Translations under genes and position numbers: made by a program | Assembly: GCF_019645875.1 (NCBI RefSeq) | Contig: NZ_CP081000.1 | Location: 868,001-932,000, forward strand | DNA length: 64,000 nt | DNA from: Mycolicibacterium senegalense | Lineage (GTDB): Bacteria > Actinomycetota > Actinomycetes > Mycobacteriales > Mycobacteriaceae | Direction of reading: 5' to 3' | The notes under the pieces: generated by a model | Seen by the model: the letters and a program-made list of their open reading frames with translations, nothing else | Databases searched by the model: none | What the model was told of the DNA's origin: nothing | Shown here: piece after piece, positions 44,455 through 53,441 of the stretch | How positions within the stretch are numbered: position 1 is the first letter of the stretch | Layout of the letters: every line of letters begins with the position of its first letter

Positions 44455-44925
44455 ATGAATCAGCGAGACTCCTCCGGGTTGCCCCTGCGTGCCATGGTGA
44501 TGGTGCTGTTGTTCCTCGGGGTGGTGTTCCTGCTGGTCGGTTTCCAGGCGCTCGGCTCCGACGACGACTCGTCGGATCAGTCGTCGTCCGTGGCCACGAC
44601 CACCACGACGACCACCGCGAAGACCTCGGCGAAAGCCGAACCCGCACCAGAGGCCAAGGCCGACGTGCGCGTCTACAACGTCTCCGACGTCGCCGGTGCG
44701 GCCGAGACCACGGCCAACCGGCTGCGCGAGGCGCACTGGAATGTCACCGACACCGGCAACCTGACGATGGAAGGTGTTGCCGGCACCACGGTGTTCTTCG
44801 GTGAGACCGCGGGCGAGAAGGAAGCTGCCGAAGCCGTGGGCAAGGCGATCCAGGCGCCCGTCGAACCCCGACGTGCCGAACTTCTCGAGCAACCACCGGG
44901 CGTGATCGTAGTAGTCACCGGCTAG
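44455..44925 (+). CDS. virR: LytR_C-domain envelope protein, VirR-like (Rv0431 orthologue)
   Basis: The 156-residue protein has a short cytoplasmic start and a membrane helix ([20 protein letters not shown]). A Ser/Thr-rich linker ([20 protein letters not shown]) and a periplasmic LytR_C domain ([40 protein letters not shown]) follow. In M. tuberculosis the orthologue VirR restrains extracellular vesicle release and affects cell-wall organisation. TACAGT (44442-44447) would start transcription one base before the ATG, which lacks a ribosome-binding site, so leaderless translation is likely. Confidence 0.87.
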   Translation: MNQRDSSGLPLRAMVMVLLFLGVVFLLVGFQALGSDDDSSDQSSSVATTTTTTTAKTSAKAEPAPEAKADVRVYNVSDVAGAAETTANRLREAHWNVTDTGNLTMEGVAGTTVFFGETAGEKEAAEAVGKAIQAPVEPRRAELLEQPPGVIVVVTG

Positions 44926-44935
44926 GCTTTGGGCC

Positions 44936-45646
44936 ATGCTGAAGCCCGTCAGTGTTGCCATTCTGTTCGCTGCCCCCGTTGTCGCGCTGAGCGCCTGCAG
45001 TCCACCCGGACAGGTGCCGTCCGACGCGCCCGGCACCACCCCGGCGATCTGGACCGGATCGCCGTCGCCCTCGGCTGCTCCCGGTGAGCACGGTGAGGGA
45101 CACGGTGCGCAGGGCACCACCGGTGGTGAGGCCCTGACCGCAGAGCTCAAGACCGCCGACGGCACGTCCGTGGCAACCGCCGACTTCCAGTTCGCCGACG
45201 GGTTCGCCACCGTCACCGTCGAAACCACCGCTCCGGGCAAGCTGGCCCCGGGCTTCCACGGCCTGCACATCCACTCGGTCGGCAAGTGCGAGGCCAACTC
45301 GGTGGCCCCGACCGGCGGCGCGCCCGGCGACTTCAACTCGGCCGGCGGCCATTTCCAGGTCTCCGGACACTCGGGCCACCCCTCCAGCGGAGACCTGAGC
45401 TCGCTGCAGGTCCGTGCTGACGGCTCGGGCAAGCTGGTGACCACCACAGACGCCTTCACCGCCGAGGACCTGCTGGGCGGCGCCAAGACCGCCATCATCA
45501 TCCACGAGAAGGCCGACAACTTCGCCAACATTCCGCCGGAGAAGTACCAGCAGGTCGTTGGTGGCGCCCCCGGACCCGATCAGGCGACGTTGGCCACCGG
45601 CGACGCCGGCAGTCGGGTGGCGTGCGGTGTTATCGGCGCCGGCTGA
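44936..45646 (+). CDS. sodC: Cu/Zn-type superoxide dismutase lipoprotein SodC
   Basis: The 236-residue protein has a signal peptide ending in lipobox LSAC (Cys21 lipidated). The SOD domain has copper ligands in [12 protein letters not shown] and [17 protein letters not shown] and the C-terminal disulfide Cys in [10 protein letters not shown]. It detoxifies superoxide at the outer face of the membrane. M. tuberculosis SodC (Rv0432), in the same gene order, is known as a copper enzyme lacking zinc. TAGGCT (44923-44928) would start transcription at about the ATG, suggesting a leaderless message. Confidence 0.95.
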   Translation: MLKPVSVAILFAAPVVALSACSPPGQVPSDAPGTTPAIWTGSPSPSAAPGEHGEGHGAQGTTGGEALTAELKTADGTSVATADFQFADGFATVTVETTAPGKLAPGFHGLHIHSVGKCEANSVAPTGGAPGDFNSAGGHFQVSGHSGHPSSGDLSSLQVRADGSGKLVTTTDAFTAEDLLGGAKTAIIIHEKADNFANIPPEKYQQVVGGAPGPDQATLATGDAGSRVACGVIGAG

Positions 45647-46757
45647 CAGCCGGATCGATTTCGCCGGGTCGCCCCGGCCAACTGTCGGCGTCGAATGGGA
45701 GTTCGCTCTCGTCGACGCCGACACTCGTGATCTGAGCAACGGCGCCGCCGAGGTGATCGCCGAAGTAGGCGAGAGCCCACACGTGCACAAGGAGCTGCTG
45801 CGCAACACCATCGAGATCGTCACCGGCATCTGTGACAACACCGGTGAGGCGATGGACGACTTGCGCAGCACGCTCGGCCCCGTGCGCAAGATCGTGCACG
45901 ACCGCGGTATGGAACTCTTCTGCGCGGGCACCCATCCGTTCGCGAAATGGTCGGCCCAACAGCTGACCGATGCCCCGCGGTATGCCGAACTGATCAAGCG
46001 CACCCAGTGGTGGGGCCGCCAGATGTTGATCTGGGGTGTGCATGTGCACGTCGGGGTGTCCTCGGCGCACAAGGTGATGCCGATCATCTCCTCGCTGCTC
46101 AACCAGTACCCGCACCTGCTGGCGCTGTCGGCGTCCTCACCGTTCTGGGACGGTGAGGACACCGGGTACGCGAGCAACCGGGCGATGATGTTTCAGCAGT
46201 TGCCCACCGCCGGGCTGCCGTTCCAATTCCAGACCTGGCCGGAGTTCGAAGGCTTCGTCCACGATCAGAAGAAGACCGGCATCATCGACCACCTCAACGA
46301 GATTCGTTGGGACATCAGGCCGTCGCCGCACCTGGGCACCGTCGAGGTGCGGATCTTCGACGGGGTGTCCAACGTGCGGGAGCTCGGTGCCCTCGTAGCG
46401 CTGACCCACTGCCTGATCGTCGATCTGGACCACCGGCTCGATGCGGGCGAACAATTGCCGACGATGCCGCCCTGGCATGTGCAGGAGAACAAATGGCGGG
46501 CGGCCCGCTACGGCCTGGACGCCGTGATCATCCTGGACGCCGACAGCAACGAGCGGTTGGTCACCGAAGATCTCGATGACTTGCTGAATCACCTTGAGCC
46601 GGTGGCGAAGTCGCTGGGTTGCTCGGACGAGCTCGCCGCGGTGACCGACATCTACCGAGGCGGCGGTTCCTACCAGCGGCAGCGCCGGGTGGCCGAGGAG
46701 AACGACGGGGACCTGCGCGAGGTCGTCGACGCCCTCGTCAGCGAACTCGTGCTGTAG
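45627..46757 (+). CDS. Carboxylate-amine ligase, glutamate-cysteine-ligase-2 family (Rv0433-like)
   Basis: The 376-residue protein (GTG start 45627, same length as Rv0433) has [58 protein letters not shown] and [20 protein letters not shown], matching the GCS2/YbdK family of ATP-dependent carboxylate-amine ligases. Family members form gamma-glutamyl-type amide bonds. It is not the mycothiol enzyme, and its substrate is unsettled. The first 20 bp overlap the sodC stop region, so the two are probably co-translated. Confidence 0.9.
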   Translation: MLSAPADSRIDFAGSPRPTVGVEWEFALVDADTRDLSNGAAEVIAEVGESPHVHKELLRNTIEIVTGICDNTGEAMDDLRSTLGPVRKIVHDRGMELFCAGTHPFAKWSAQQLTDAPRYAELIKRTQWWGRQMLIWGVHVHVGVSSAHKVMPIISSLLNQYPHLLALSASSPFWDGEDTGYASNRAMMFQQLPTAGLPFQFQTWPEFEGFVHDQKKTGIIDHLNEIRWDIRPSPHLGTVEVRIFDGVSNVRELGALVALTHCLIVDLDHRLDAGEQLPTMPPWHVQENKWRAARYGLDAVIILDADSNERLVTEDLDDLLNHLEPVAKSLGCSDELAAVTDIYRGGGSYQRQRRVAEENDGDLREVVDALVSELVL

Positions 46758-46760
46758 CCC

Positions 46761-47786
46761 TCAGGCCAACCGGATGTCGGGGCCATAGCCAGACGCCCGT
46801 TCGATGTCGCGGGGGTGAATTGCCTTGTAGTGCACCGCGACGTACGGCCAGGCCTGCATGGCGGTGACACCGTCCAGACCACGGATGCTCTCGTCGAGCA
46901 CATCCAGCAGATCGGCGTCCCGGGCAGTGATCACCTCGGCCAGCACATCCCAGCGGCCGGCGGTCAGCGCCACGTACGACACCGGCTCCACCCGCGTCAG
47001 CGCCTCGGCCACCTTCTGGGCACCGGCCCGGCCCTCGGTACGGAGCGCCACCCAGCTGCTGTGGCGGTAACCGAGCCGCAGCGGGTTGGCTATGCACATC
47101 ACGCGGGCCGCGCCCGTCTCCACCATGCGGTTGTACCGGACCCGGATCGTGGTCTCGGACAGGCCCAGCGCAGAGGCAAAGTCACGGAAGGCGGCGCGGC
47201 CGTCGACCGCGAGGCGGGTCAGGATTGCGCGGTCGATGTCATCGAGTGCGCGCGGACGTACCGCACCGTCGGCGAGCGCACCGGAGAGCCGGGCCTGCTG
47301 ATAGTGCAGCCGTAGATAGGGAAGCAGTTCGACCGAACGCACCCCCGGCAGAGTCGCGATCTTTCCGAACGCGACATCGTGCAGTTCGCGGGCGTCGGTG
47401 CAGACCAACTCCAACACCACTCCGTACGGTCCCGTCGTCGCCGTCACGTAGTCGGCTTCGGGCAGTCGAGCCAATTGATCGGCGACCTCGACCGGCGTAC
47501 GAGAACCGTCGACGGTCAGCAATGCCAGACCCAGCGAGCCGAATCCCAGCACGGCCGGGTCGGTGACGGCGGCGATGGACATATAGCCCTCGTCCAGTAG
47601 ACGCGAAACCCGGCGGCGCGCAGTCTTTTCCGTGATGTCGGCGCGACGGGCCAGCTCAGCGTAGGGAATACGGCCATCGGCCTGCAGCAATTCGATCAAT
47701 TGGCGGTCGACCGGGTCGAGGTCGGTGTAGCCCGGGTCGGACAGCAGCGTGCGGGCTGCCTCAAGCTCCGCTGACGGTGGCATCAT
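46761..47786 (-). CDS. Double Lrp/AsnC-family regulator
   Basis: The 341-residue protein contains two AsnC units. HTH 1 is LDPVDRQLIELLQADGRIPY, ELARRADITEKTARRRVSRL, followed by a first ligand/oligomerisation domain. HTH 2 starts near residue 180 (LDDIDRAILTRLAVDGRAAF, ALGLSETTIRVRYNRMVETG), with a second RAM domain. Normal Lrp/AsnC proteins are about 150 residues with one unit, so this is a tandem fusion. It is convergent with the ligase gene, with only 3 bp between stops, and divergent from the Lon-N gene. Target genes are unknown. Confidence 0.88.
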   Translation of the reverse strand: MMPPSAELEAARTLLSDPGYTDLDPVDRQLIELLQADGRIPYAELARRADITEKTARRRVSRLLDEGYMSIAAVTDPAVLGFGSLGLALLTVDGSRTPVEVADQLARLPEADYVTATTGPYGVVLELVCTDARELHDVAFGKIATLPGVRSVELLPYLRLHYQQARLSGALADGAVRPRALDDIDRAILTRLAVDGRAAFRDFASALGLSETTIRVRYNRMVETGAARVMCIANPLRLGYRHSSWVALRTEGRAGAQKVAEALTRVEPVSYVALTAGRWDVLAEVITARDADLLDVLDESIRGLDGVTAMQAWPYVAVHYKAIHPRDIERASGYGPDIRLA

Positions 47787-47844
47787 CCGAGGCTACCGGC
47801 TGCCGTGCTTGCCAACCCCACAGGCGAGGACGATCCTGGCACTC

Positions 47845-48471
47845 ATGATGGTCTCACCGATGTTTCCTCTCGAAGTGGCCATGCTGCCCGGCCAGGAACT
47901 GCCGCTGCGGATATTCGAACCGCGTTACGTGGCGATGGTGGGCGACTGCATGGCGATGTCGGTGCCTTCCTTCGGGGTGGTGCTGATCTCGGCCGGCCGG
48001 GAGGTGGGCGGCGGCGACCGCCGATGCGATGTCGGGGCCCTGGCCAAGATCGTGGACTGTCAGGAGTTCGGGGTCGGCAAGTACCGACTGCTGTGCGTGA
48101 TGGGTGAGCGAATCCGGGTGCAGCGCTGGCTCGACGACGACCCGTATCCACGCGCCGAGATCGAACTCTGGCCCGACGAAGCCGACGGGCTCCTCGACGC
48201 TTCCCGCATCAGTGATGTCGAAGACCGGATGGTGGCACTGCTCGATCGCATCGGGGAAGCGCGAGGCACCCCGATTCGCAGTCGTGACATCGTAGAATCG
48301 GCCGGAGTGGACCCGGATAATCGCTTGTACGCGTTGGCTACTCGGTTACCCATCGGGCAGGCCGATCGTTATTCGCTGCTCGCCGCACCGTCGGAAGCGG
48401 CCCGCCTCGACGTGCTCAGCGAGGCGGTGGACACCGTCGCCGCGATGGTGGAGTTCCAGCTTTCGGAATAG
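47845..48471 (+). CDS. Lon N-terminal (LON substrate-binding) domain protein (Rv0434-like)
   Basis: The 208-residue protein consists only of the LON/PUA-like substrate-recognition domain (MFPLEVAMLPGQELPLRIFE, RYVAMVGDC, GRRCDVGALAKI-like strand, YRLLCVMGERIRVQRWLDDD). The ATPase and protease domains of Lon are lacking. It matches Rv0434 in family and position. It may deliver substrates or bind small ligands; no experimental role is known to me. The ATG at 47845 or 47848 is the likely start. Confidence 0.87.
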   Translation: MMVSPMFPLEVAMLPGQELPLRIFEPRYVAMVGDCMAMSVPSFGVVLISAGREVGGGDRRCDVGALAKIVDCQEFGVGKYRLLCVMGERIRVQRWLDDDPYPRAEIELWPDEADGLLDASRISDVEDRMVALLDRIGEARGTPIRSRDIVESAGVDPDNRLYALATRLPIGQADRYSLLAAPSEAARLDVLSEAVDTVAAMVEFQLSE

Positions 48472-48476
48472 CACTG

Positions 48477-48489
48477 AATACTCGGAAGA
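48477..48489 (+). promoter_or_regulatory. Probable leaderless promoter of the alpha/beta hydrolase
   Basis: AATACT (48477-48482) places the expected transcription start on the A of the ATG at 48489. There is no ribosome-binding site in the 17 bp after the preceding stop codon. Confidence 0.45.
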
Positions 48490-49292
48490 TGGCTTCTGTG
48501 CTGACAACGTCGGACGGTACCGACCTGGCATTTGAGACGACGGGAACCGGACCGCCGGTGGTCTTTGTGCACGGGTCCAACGGAGGCCTGGATTCTTGGG
48601 CCGACGTCGCCCGACACGTCAGCGGTTTCCAGGTCGTGCGGTATGCGCGCAGGAACCACCCACCGAGTGCAGTTGGCGCATCTTCCAACAGTTTTGCCGT
48701 GGAGGCCGCAGATCTGGAGTGTGTGCTGGAGGTGGTGACGGACTCGTCGGGAACGGGTGCGCACGTCGTCGGCGGTTCCTACGGGGCGACAGTGGCACTT
48801 CATGCGGCGCTCGCCGACATGGATCGCATCGCTTCGCTGGCGCTGTTCGAACCGCCCTTGTTGTTGTCCGGCGAGCATCTGGTGCCGGTCCTGGACCGCT
48901 ACCGGCGCTTGTGCGCCGACGCCCGCTATGCGGACGCGGTGGAGCTCTTCGCCCGCGAGGTCGCCTGCGTTCCTTCTGAACTGGTGGAGGCGGCTTCGTT
49001 CGAGGTGGAAAGCGAAGAAATCGGCAGGATCAGCACGCTGTCTGCTGGTGCGGACCTGGAAGCCATGGCCCACGACGGACGTGACTTCGATCGGTGGGCG
49101 GCGATCACCGTACCGGTGTTGCTCATGCAAGGTGCCCTGAGCTGGCCTCCGCTGCCTGAGGGGATGGACCGCCTGGCCGAGGTGCTCCCACACGCTCGGC
49201 GAGTCGTCTGGCCCGACCAGTCCCACTTCGCCACCGCCACGGTGCCCGAACGCGTTGCGCAGACGCTCCAGAGCTTCTTCGCGACCGCGTGA
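48489..49292 (+). CDS. Alpha/beta fold hydrolase
   Basis: The 267-residue serine hydrolase has the oxyanion-hole motif VVFVHGSNGGLDSWADVARH, the nucleophile elbow HVVGGSYGATVALHAAL and a late catalytic His in WPDQSHFATA. No lid-domain feature points to a substrate. It lies 17 bp after the Lon-N gene but seems to have its own promoter. The gap to the convergent methyltransferase holds a weak 6-bp inverted repeat (49297-49320) that may act as a terminator. Confidence 0.87.
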   Translation: MASVLTTSDGTDLAFETTGTGPPVVFVHGSNGGLDSWADVARHVSGFQVVRYARRNHPPSAVGASSNSFAVEAADLECVLEVVTDSSGTGAHVVGGSYGATVALHAALADMDRIASLALFEPPLLLSGEHLVPVLDRYRRLCADARYADAVELFAREVACVPSELVEAASFEVESEEIGRISTLSAGADLEAMAHDGRDFDRWAAITVPVLLMQGALSWPPLPEGMDRLAEVLPHARRVVWPDQSHFATATVPERVAQTLQSFFATA

Positions 49293-49329
49293 TGCGGACC
49301 GCCGACCCCGAATCGCGGTCAGTCCGAAG

Positions 49330-50232
49330 TTATTCGGTCAGAATGCCTTCGACGAACTCAGTGGCCATCGATCCTTCGGTGGTGTCGGCCGGCATGCTGC
49401 GGTGGTAGCGGGCCATCAGGTCGTCGGCGGGCAGGGCCGCCACTTCCCAGCAGTGCTCACTGAGCCAGTCAGGGACATGGGGACGGTCCTCGATGAACCA
49501 CAACTGCTCCGGATCGGGCATGTCATCGCCGGCTTCGGCGGCCTCGGCCCGCATCTTCTCGATCTGCGCGCGACGGCGGGCCAGGTGATCTTCGGAGAAG
49601 AACCCGGCGCTGAAAGCCTCGACCGCGATCCGGCTGTCCCGCGCAGACAGCTCTGTGATGCGCTCGAACAGCAGGTCCTGCGCATCGGCGGGCAGATACG
49701 GCAGTAAGCCTTCGACCGACCACGCCGTCGGTTGGGTCGCGTCGAAACCCGCGTCTTGCAACGCCTTCGGCCAATCCTGGCGCAAGTCGACCGCGACGGC
49801 GACGTGCCGGGCCTTCGGCGTGACCCCGTGCGCCGCGAGGACCTCCTCCTTGAACCGCAGCACCTGCGGCTGGTCGATCTCGAACACGACGCTGTCCTGG
49901 ATCCAGGGCAACCGCCAGGCACGCGCGTCCAGGCCGGCCGCCAGGATCACCGACTGCCGGATGCCCGCCGCGCCGGCGGCGACGAAGAACTCGTCGAACC
50001 ACTTGGTGCGGGACGCGGCGTACCCGCCGATGGCACGAATGCGCTGAGCCATCGCGCCGGTGGGCGGACTCCAGCCCCGCGCGCCGGCGGCGTCGAGAAA
50101 CATCTGGGCATACGGGTCGGTGAACAGCGGTGTCACGGCGGCGGTTTCCGCAGCCCGCGCCATCGCCACGCCGAGCGCGGTGGCGCCCACGCTCTCGGTG
50201 ATCTCCCAGTTGTCGTCGTTAGTTCTGGCCAT
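49330..50232 (-). CDS. UPF0677 / TIGR00027-family SAM-dependent methyltransferase
   Basis: The 300-residue protein has the hallmark blocks of the family that is strongly expanded in mycobacteria: ESVGATALGVAMARAAET, PLFTDPYAQMFLDAAG, QSVILAAGLDARAWRLPWI (SAM-binding) and FEIDQPQVLRFKEEVL. It is related to leucine carboxyl methyltransferases; substrates are not known. It overlaps the mnhG gene by 14 bp and may be translated from the Mrp operon transcript, although its own start context is weak. Confidence 0.92.
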   Translation of the reverse strand: MARTNDDNWEITESVGATALGVAMARAAETAAVTPLFTDPYAQMFLDAAGARGWSPPTGAMAQRIRAIGGYAASRTKWFDEFFVAAGAAGIRQSVILAAGLDARAWRLPWIQDSVVFEIDQPQVLRFKEEVLAAHGVTPKARHVAVAVDLRQDWPKALQDAGFDATQPTAWSVEGLLPYLPADAQDLLFERITELSARDSRIAVEAFSAGFFSEDHLARRRAQIEKMRAEAAEAGDDMPDPEQLWFIEDRPHVPDWLSEHCWEVAALPADDLMARYHRSMPADTTEGSMATEFVEGILTE

Positions 50233-50572
50233 CGTTACCAGTCTCCTCGAACTCGGCCATCTCGTCTCGGGTCAGCAGGTTCTCCCGGTTGCGTTGTTCC
50301 CGGTAAGCGAGCTGCCCGACGCGGTTGGCGATCACCGGCGCGGTGATCAGGGTGAACAAGCCGGTGAGGATCAGCATGCCGACATCGGCGTGGCCTCGCA
50401 GCCGGATCGCAGCGCCGGCCAGCACCAGCAGGAGCCCCAGTACCTGCGGCTTGGTCGCCGAATGCATCCGCGACATGGTGTCGCCGAACCGCACAATGCC
50501 GATCGCGGCGGTCAAAGCCAGCGTCGACCCGGCCAGAATCAAGACCGCCGTAACGATGTCGAGGATGTTCAC
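50219..50572 (-). CDS. mnhG: Mrp/Mnh cation antiporter subunit G
   Basis: The 117-residue membrane protein has three hydrophobic helices and the MnhG signature GIVRFGDTMSRMHSATKPQV. It is a small subunit of the hetero-oligomeric Na+/H+ (or K+/H+) antiporter that supports pH and sodium homeostasis. It is the last mnh gene, overlapping mnhF by 4 bp. Confidence 0.93.
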   Translation of the reverse strand: MNILDIVTAVLILAGSTLALTAAIGIVRFGDTMSRMHSATKPQVLGLLLVLAGAAIRLRGHADVGMLILTGLFTLITAPVIANRVGQLAYREQRNRENLLTRDEMAEFEETGNDGQN

Positions 50573-50853
50573 GGTGCCCGCTTCCGCCGCGGTTCATCGG
50601 TATCGGGCACGCGGAAACGCGCCACGCTGACCGAACCGACGAAGCTGATCAACGCCAACGCGGTCAGGCTGTAGGTCACCGTGGTGTCGAGGCTGTACGC
50701 CGCCCAGGTGCCGATACCGCACAACGTGACGGCCACCAGGGTGTCCAGCGCGACCAGCCGATCCAAGGTGCTCGGCCCCGCCAACAGACGAAACATGGTG
50801 ATCGCCGCGGCGGCAGTCAACATGACCGCCGCGATCGTCCACACGGTACTCAT
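50569..50853 (-). CDS. mnhF: Mrp/Mnh cation antiporter subunit F
   Basis: The 94-residue protein has three membrane helices with the MnhF core GPSTLDRLVALDTLVAVTLC and a polar tail (VARFRVPDTDEPRRKRAP). It is separated from mnhE by 1 bp and overlaps mnhG, in the standard operon order. Confidence 0.93.
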   Translation of the reverse strand: MSTVWTIAAVMLTAAAAITMFRLLAGPSTLDRLVALDTLVAVTLCGIGTWAAYSLDTTVTYSLTALALISFVGSVSVARFRVPDTDEPRRKRAP

Positions 50854-50854
50854 G

Positions 50855-51388
50855 TCAGGCGCCCTCCTTGTTGACCACGGGCCGCCAGTCGGACTCGCGT
50901 TCGAAAGCCGCCACCAAAAGCCGCTGCAGAGTGGTCATCTGGTTGTGGAACCGATGAATCGCCCGCTCGGACCCGACGTCGACGACGTGTACGTAGATCA
51001 GGCGCCGGGTCTGATCGATCTCCAGCACAATGGTTCCCGGCGTCAGGTTGATGATGTTCACCCCAAGGGCCAGAACCAGATCCGACTTGACCGCAAGATG
51101 TGCCCGCAACACCGCATTGACGGGCAGTGGCCCGGGCTTGACGGCCAGCCACGCCATCTGGAACGAGGACATCACAAGCCAGACGGCCACTTGAATGACC
51201 AACCGCGCCAACGACAGCAGGTGAACCCGGCCCTCCACCGGGACAGCGGGTAGCGGCAGCAGTACCGTGATCAGCACCGCGACGGCCAGGCCCGACACGA
51301 TGTTGGCCACCGAAAAGCTGCCCCACAACAGCACCCACACCAGCATCAGCCAGCACAGGATCCAGGCCCGAAGCAGTAGCCACCTCAT
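50855..51388 (-). CDS. mnhE: Mrp/Mnh cation antiporter subunit E
   Basis: The 177-residue protein has N-terminal membrane helices and the conserved cytoplasmic MnhE region (NIINLTPGTIVLEIDQTRRL, IYVHVVDVG). The ATG at 51388 overlaps the mnhD stop by 4 bp. Confidence 0.93.
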   Translation of the reverse strand: MRWLLLRAWILCWLMLVWVLLWGSFSVANIVSGLAVAVLITVLLPLPAVPVEGRVHLLSLARLVIQVAVWLVMSSFQMAWLAVKPGPLPVNAVLRAHLAVKSDLVLALGVNIINLTPGTIVLEIDQTRRLIYVHVVDVGSERAIHRFHNQMTTLQRLLVAAFERESDWRPVVNKEGA

Positions 51389-52983
51389 CGCCGATCGCCT
51401 CCGAGCACCGCCGAGACGTACTGTCCACGATCCAACACCTCGGCCGCGGCGCGCTCGCTATAGGAGAAGATCGGCCCGGCGGCCACGGTCAATGCCAGCC
51501 CGACCGCGATCAAAGCGCCTGTCGGGGCCAACATTCCCACCGGCATGCGCCCGACGCTGTCACGATCGGCGAATTCGATGTCCTCGCTGTCGTCGAGCAG
51601 CACCGCCGGTGCCGCCGCGGCCAGGTGTCCTTCGGGAGCGTCAGCGCGGGCGCGCCAGAAGGCTTTCGTCCACACCCGGGCCACCACGTAGAGCGTCAGC
51701 AGGCTCGTGACCACACTGCCGGTGACCAGGATCCAGGCCAGGACCGAGCCGTTCGCGGCACCGGCTTCCAGCAGCGCCACCTTGCCGATGAAACCCGAGA
51801 AAGGCGGAATGCCACCGAGGTTCAGCGCAGGCACCACGAAGACGAACGCGAGCACCGGGCTGGCCGCAGCCAGCCCGCCGAGACGCTGCAACGTCGACGC
51901 CCCGGCCTGCCGCTCGATGAGGCCGACCACCAAGAACAGCGTGGTCTGCACCACGATGTGGTGGGCCACGTAGTAGATCGCCCCGGACATGCCGAGCTGG
52001 TTGGCCAGTGCGACACCGAACACCATGTAGCCGATGTGGCTGACCAGGGTGAAGGACAGCAGCCGTTTGATGTCGCTCTGGGCGATCGCGCCGAGGATGC
52101 CGATGATCATGGTGAGCAGGCCCGCTACCAGCAGCACGTTGTCAAGCTCCCCACCGGGGAACAGCAGCGAGTGAGCCCGGATGATCGCGTACACACCGAC
52201 TTTCGTCAGCAAGCCGGCGAACACCGCGGTGACCGGCGCGGGCGCGGTGGGGTAGGAGTCGGGCAGCCATGTCGACAGCGGGAACACCGCGGCCTTGATG
52301 CCGAACGCCACGAGCAACACCGCGAACAGTGCGGTGCGGGTGCCCGTCGAGATGTCATCGAGGCGCAGCGCCAGCTCCGCCATGTTGAGCGTGCCCGTCG
52401 CCGCATACACCAAGGCGATGCCGATCAGGAAGATCAGCGACGAAACCATCGAGACCAGCACGTACGAGATGCCGGCTCGGACCCGGTCCTCACTGGCGCC
52501 GATGGTCAGCAGCACGAAGCTCGCGGCCAGCAGCACCTCGAAGCCGACGAACAGATTGAACAGGTCACCGGCCAGGAAGGCGGTGCACACACCGGCCGAC
52601 AGCACCAGATAGGTGGGCAGGAAGATCGACGTCGGCTGGCGTTCGTCGCCGTCGCGGATACCCTGCCCGATGGCGTAGGCGACCACCGCCAACAACACGA
52701 TGGCCGACACCACGAGCATGAGCGCCGAAAGCCGATCCACCACCAGCGTGATGCCCAACGGCCCCATCCCCGGCACGCTCTGCCCCCACCCGCCGACATG
52801 CAGCACCAGCGTGCCGTCCCGGTCGGCCAGGTACACCAGCGCCGCACACACCACGACCACGGCCGTCAACGCGAACTGGGTGATGACCCGCTGCAACCGG
52901 GGACGGCGCCCGGCCACCAGCGTCGCCGCCGCAGCCAGCGCCGGGATCAGTACCGGCAGCGGGATCAGAGCCTGGGCGGTCAC
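51385..52983 (-). CDS. mnhD: Mrp/Mnh cation antiporter subunit D
   Basis: The 532-residue protein is a NuoN/NuoM-like proton-channel subunit with about 14 helices. VGFEVLLAASFVLLTIGASE holds the key Glu on TM5, and FGIKAAVFPLSTWLPDSYPT the Lys on TM7. LLSFTLVSHIGYMVFG and GIPPFSGFIGKVALLEAG are further family blocks. It overlaps mnhC upstream and mnhE downstream by 4 bp each. Confidence 0.95.
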   Translation of the reverse strand: MTAQALIPLPVLIPALAAAATLVAGRRPRLQRVITQFALTAVVVVCAALVYLADRDGTLVLHVGGWGQSVPGMGPLGITLVVDRLSALMLVVSAIVLLAVVAYAIGQGIRDGDERQPTSIFLPTYLVLSAGVCTAFLAGDLFNLFVGFEVLLAASFVLLTIGASEDRVRAGISYVLVSMVSSLIFLIGIALVYAATGTLNMAELALRLDDISTGTRTALFAVLLVAFGIKAAVFPLSTWLPDSYPTAPAPVTAVFAGLLTKVGVYAIIRAHSLLFPGGELDNVLLVAGLLTMIIGILGAIAQSDIKRLLSFTLVSHIGYMVFGVALANQLGMSGAIYYVAHHIVVQTTLFLVVGLIERQAGASTLQRLGGLAAASPVLAFVFVVPALNLGGIPPFSGFIGKVALLEAGAANGSVLAWILVTGSVVTSLLTLYVVARVWTKAFWRARADAPEGHLAAAAPAVLLDDSEDIEFADRDSVGRMPVGMLAPTGALIAVGLALTVAAGPIFSYSERAAAEVLDRGQYVSAVLGGDRR

Positions 52984-53441
52984 TTCGATCCCTCGAATCC
53001 CGGCAGCGCATCGAGCTCGTCGGGCGCGTCGGTATCGCGATGGGGATCGGCGACCGGAATGACTTCTTCTTCCTGAGCACTCGACCGCTGGGAGACGCGA
53101 GTGTCCTCAGGATCGTTACCGACCTCTTCGACCGTGGTGAGTCGATAGGACCGGTAGGCCAGCGCCAGGACGAACGCCGCGAGCCCCATGCTGATCACGA
53201 TGGCGGTGAGGATCATGCCCTGGGCCAGCGGATCGGCATCGGTGGTGGCGCCGTTGCTGGTGCGCCCACGGATGGGCGGGTTACCCCCGCGGCCGCCGAC
53301 CGTGAGGATCAACAGGTTGACGGCGTTGCCGATCAGCAACAGCCCCAACAGCATCCGGGTCAGATTGCGTTCGAGCAGCAGATAGACACCGGTGCTGGTG
53401 AGGCCGCCGATGATGATCAGCGTGATCAGGAACGTCGTCAT
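52980..53441 (-). CDS. mnhC: Mrp/Mnh cation antiporter subunit C
   Basis: The 153-residue NuoK-like protein has three helices with LLERNLTRMLLGLLLIGNAV and DPLAQGMILTAIVISMGLAA. A hydrophilic tail of about 45 residues (after YRSYRLTTVEE) is longer than in many homologues. It overlaps mnhA by 4 bp. Confidence 0.95.
   Translation of the reverse strand: MTTFLITLIIIGGLTSTGVYLLLERNLTRMLLGLLLIGNAVNLLILTVGGRGGNPPIRGRTSNGATTDADPLAQGMILTAIVISMGLAAFVLALAYRSYRLTTVEEVGNDPEDTRVSQRSSAQEEEVIPVADPHRDTDAPDELDALPGFEGSK

Noticed and set aside
49297..49320. GACCGC/GCGGTC repeat as a terminator
   Set aside because: A 6-bp stem with a 12-base loop and no U-tract is too weak to list as a feature.
51625..53076. 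Long plus-strand frame opposite mnhD and mnhC
   Set aside because: It is an Arg/Gln/His-rich shadow with no family motif, while the opposite strand encodes unmistakable antiporter subunits.
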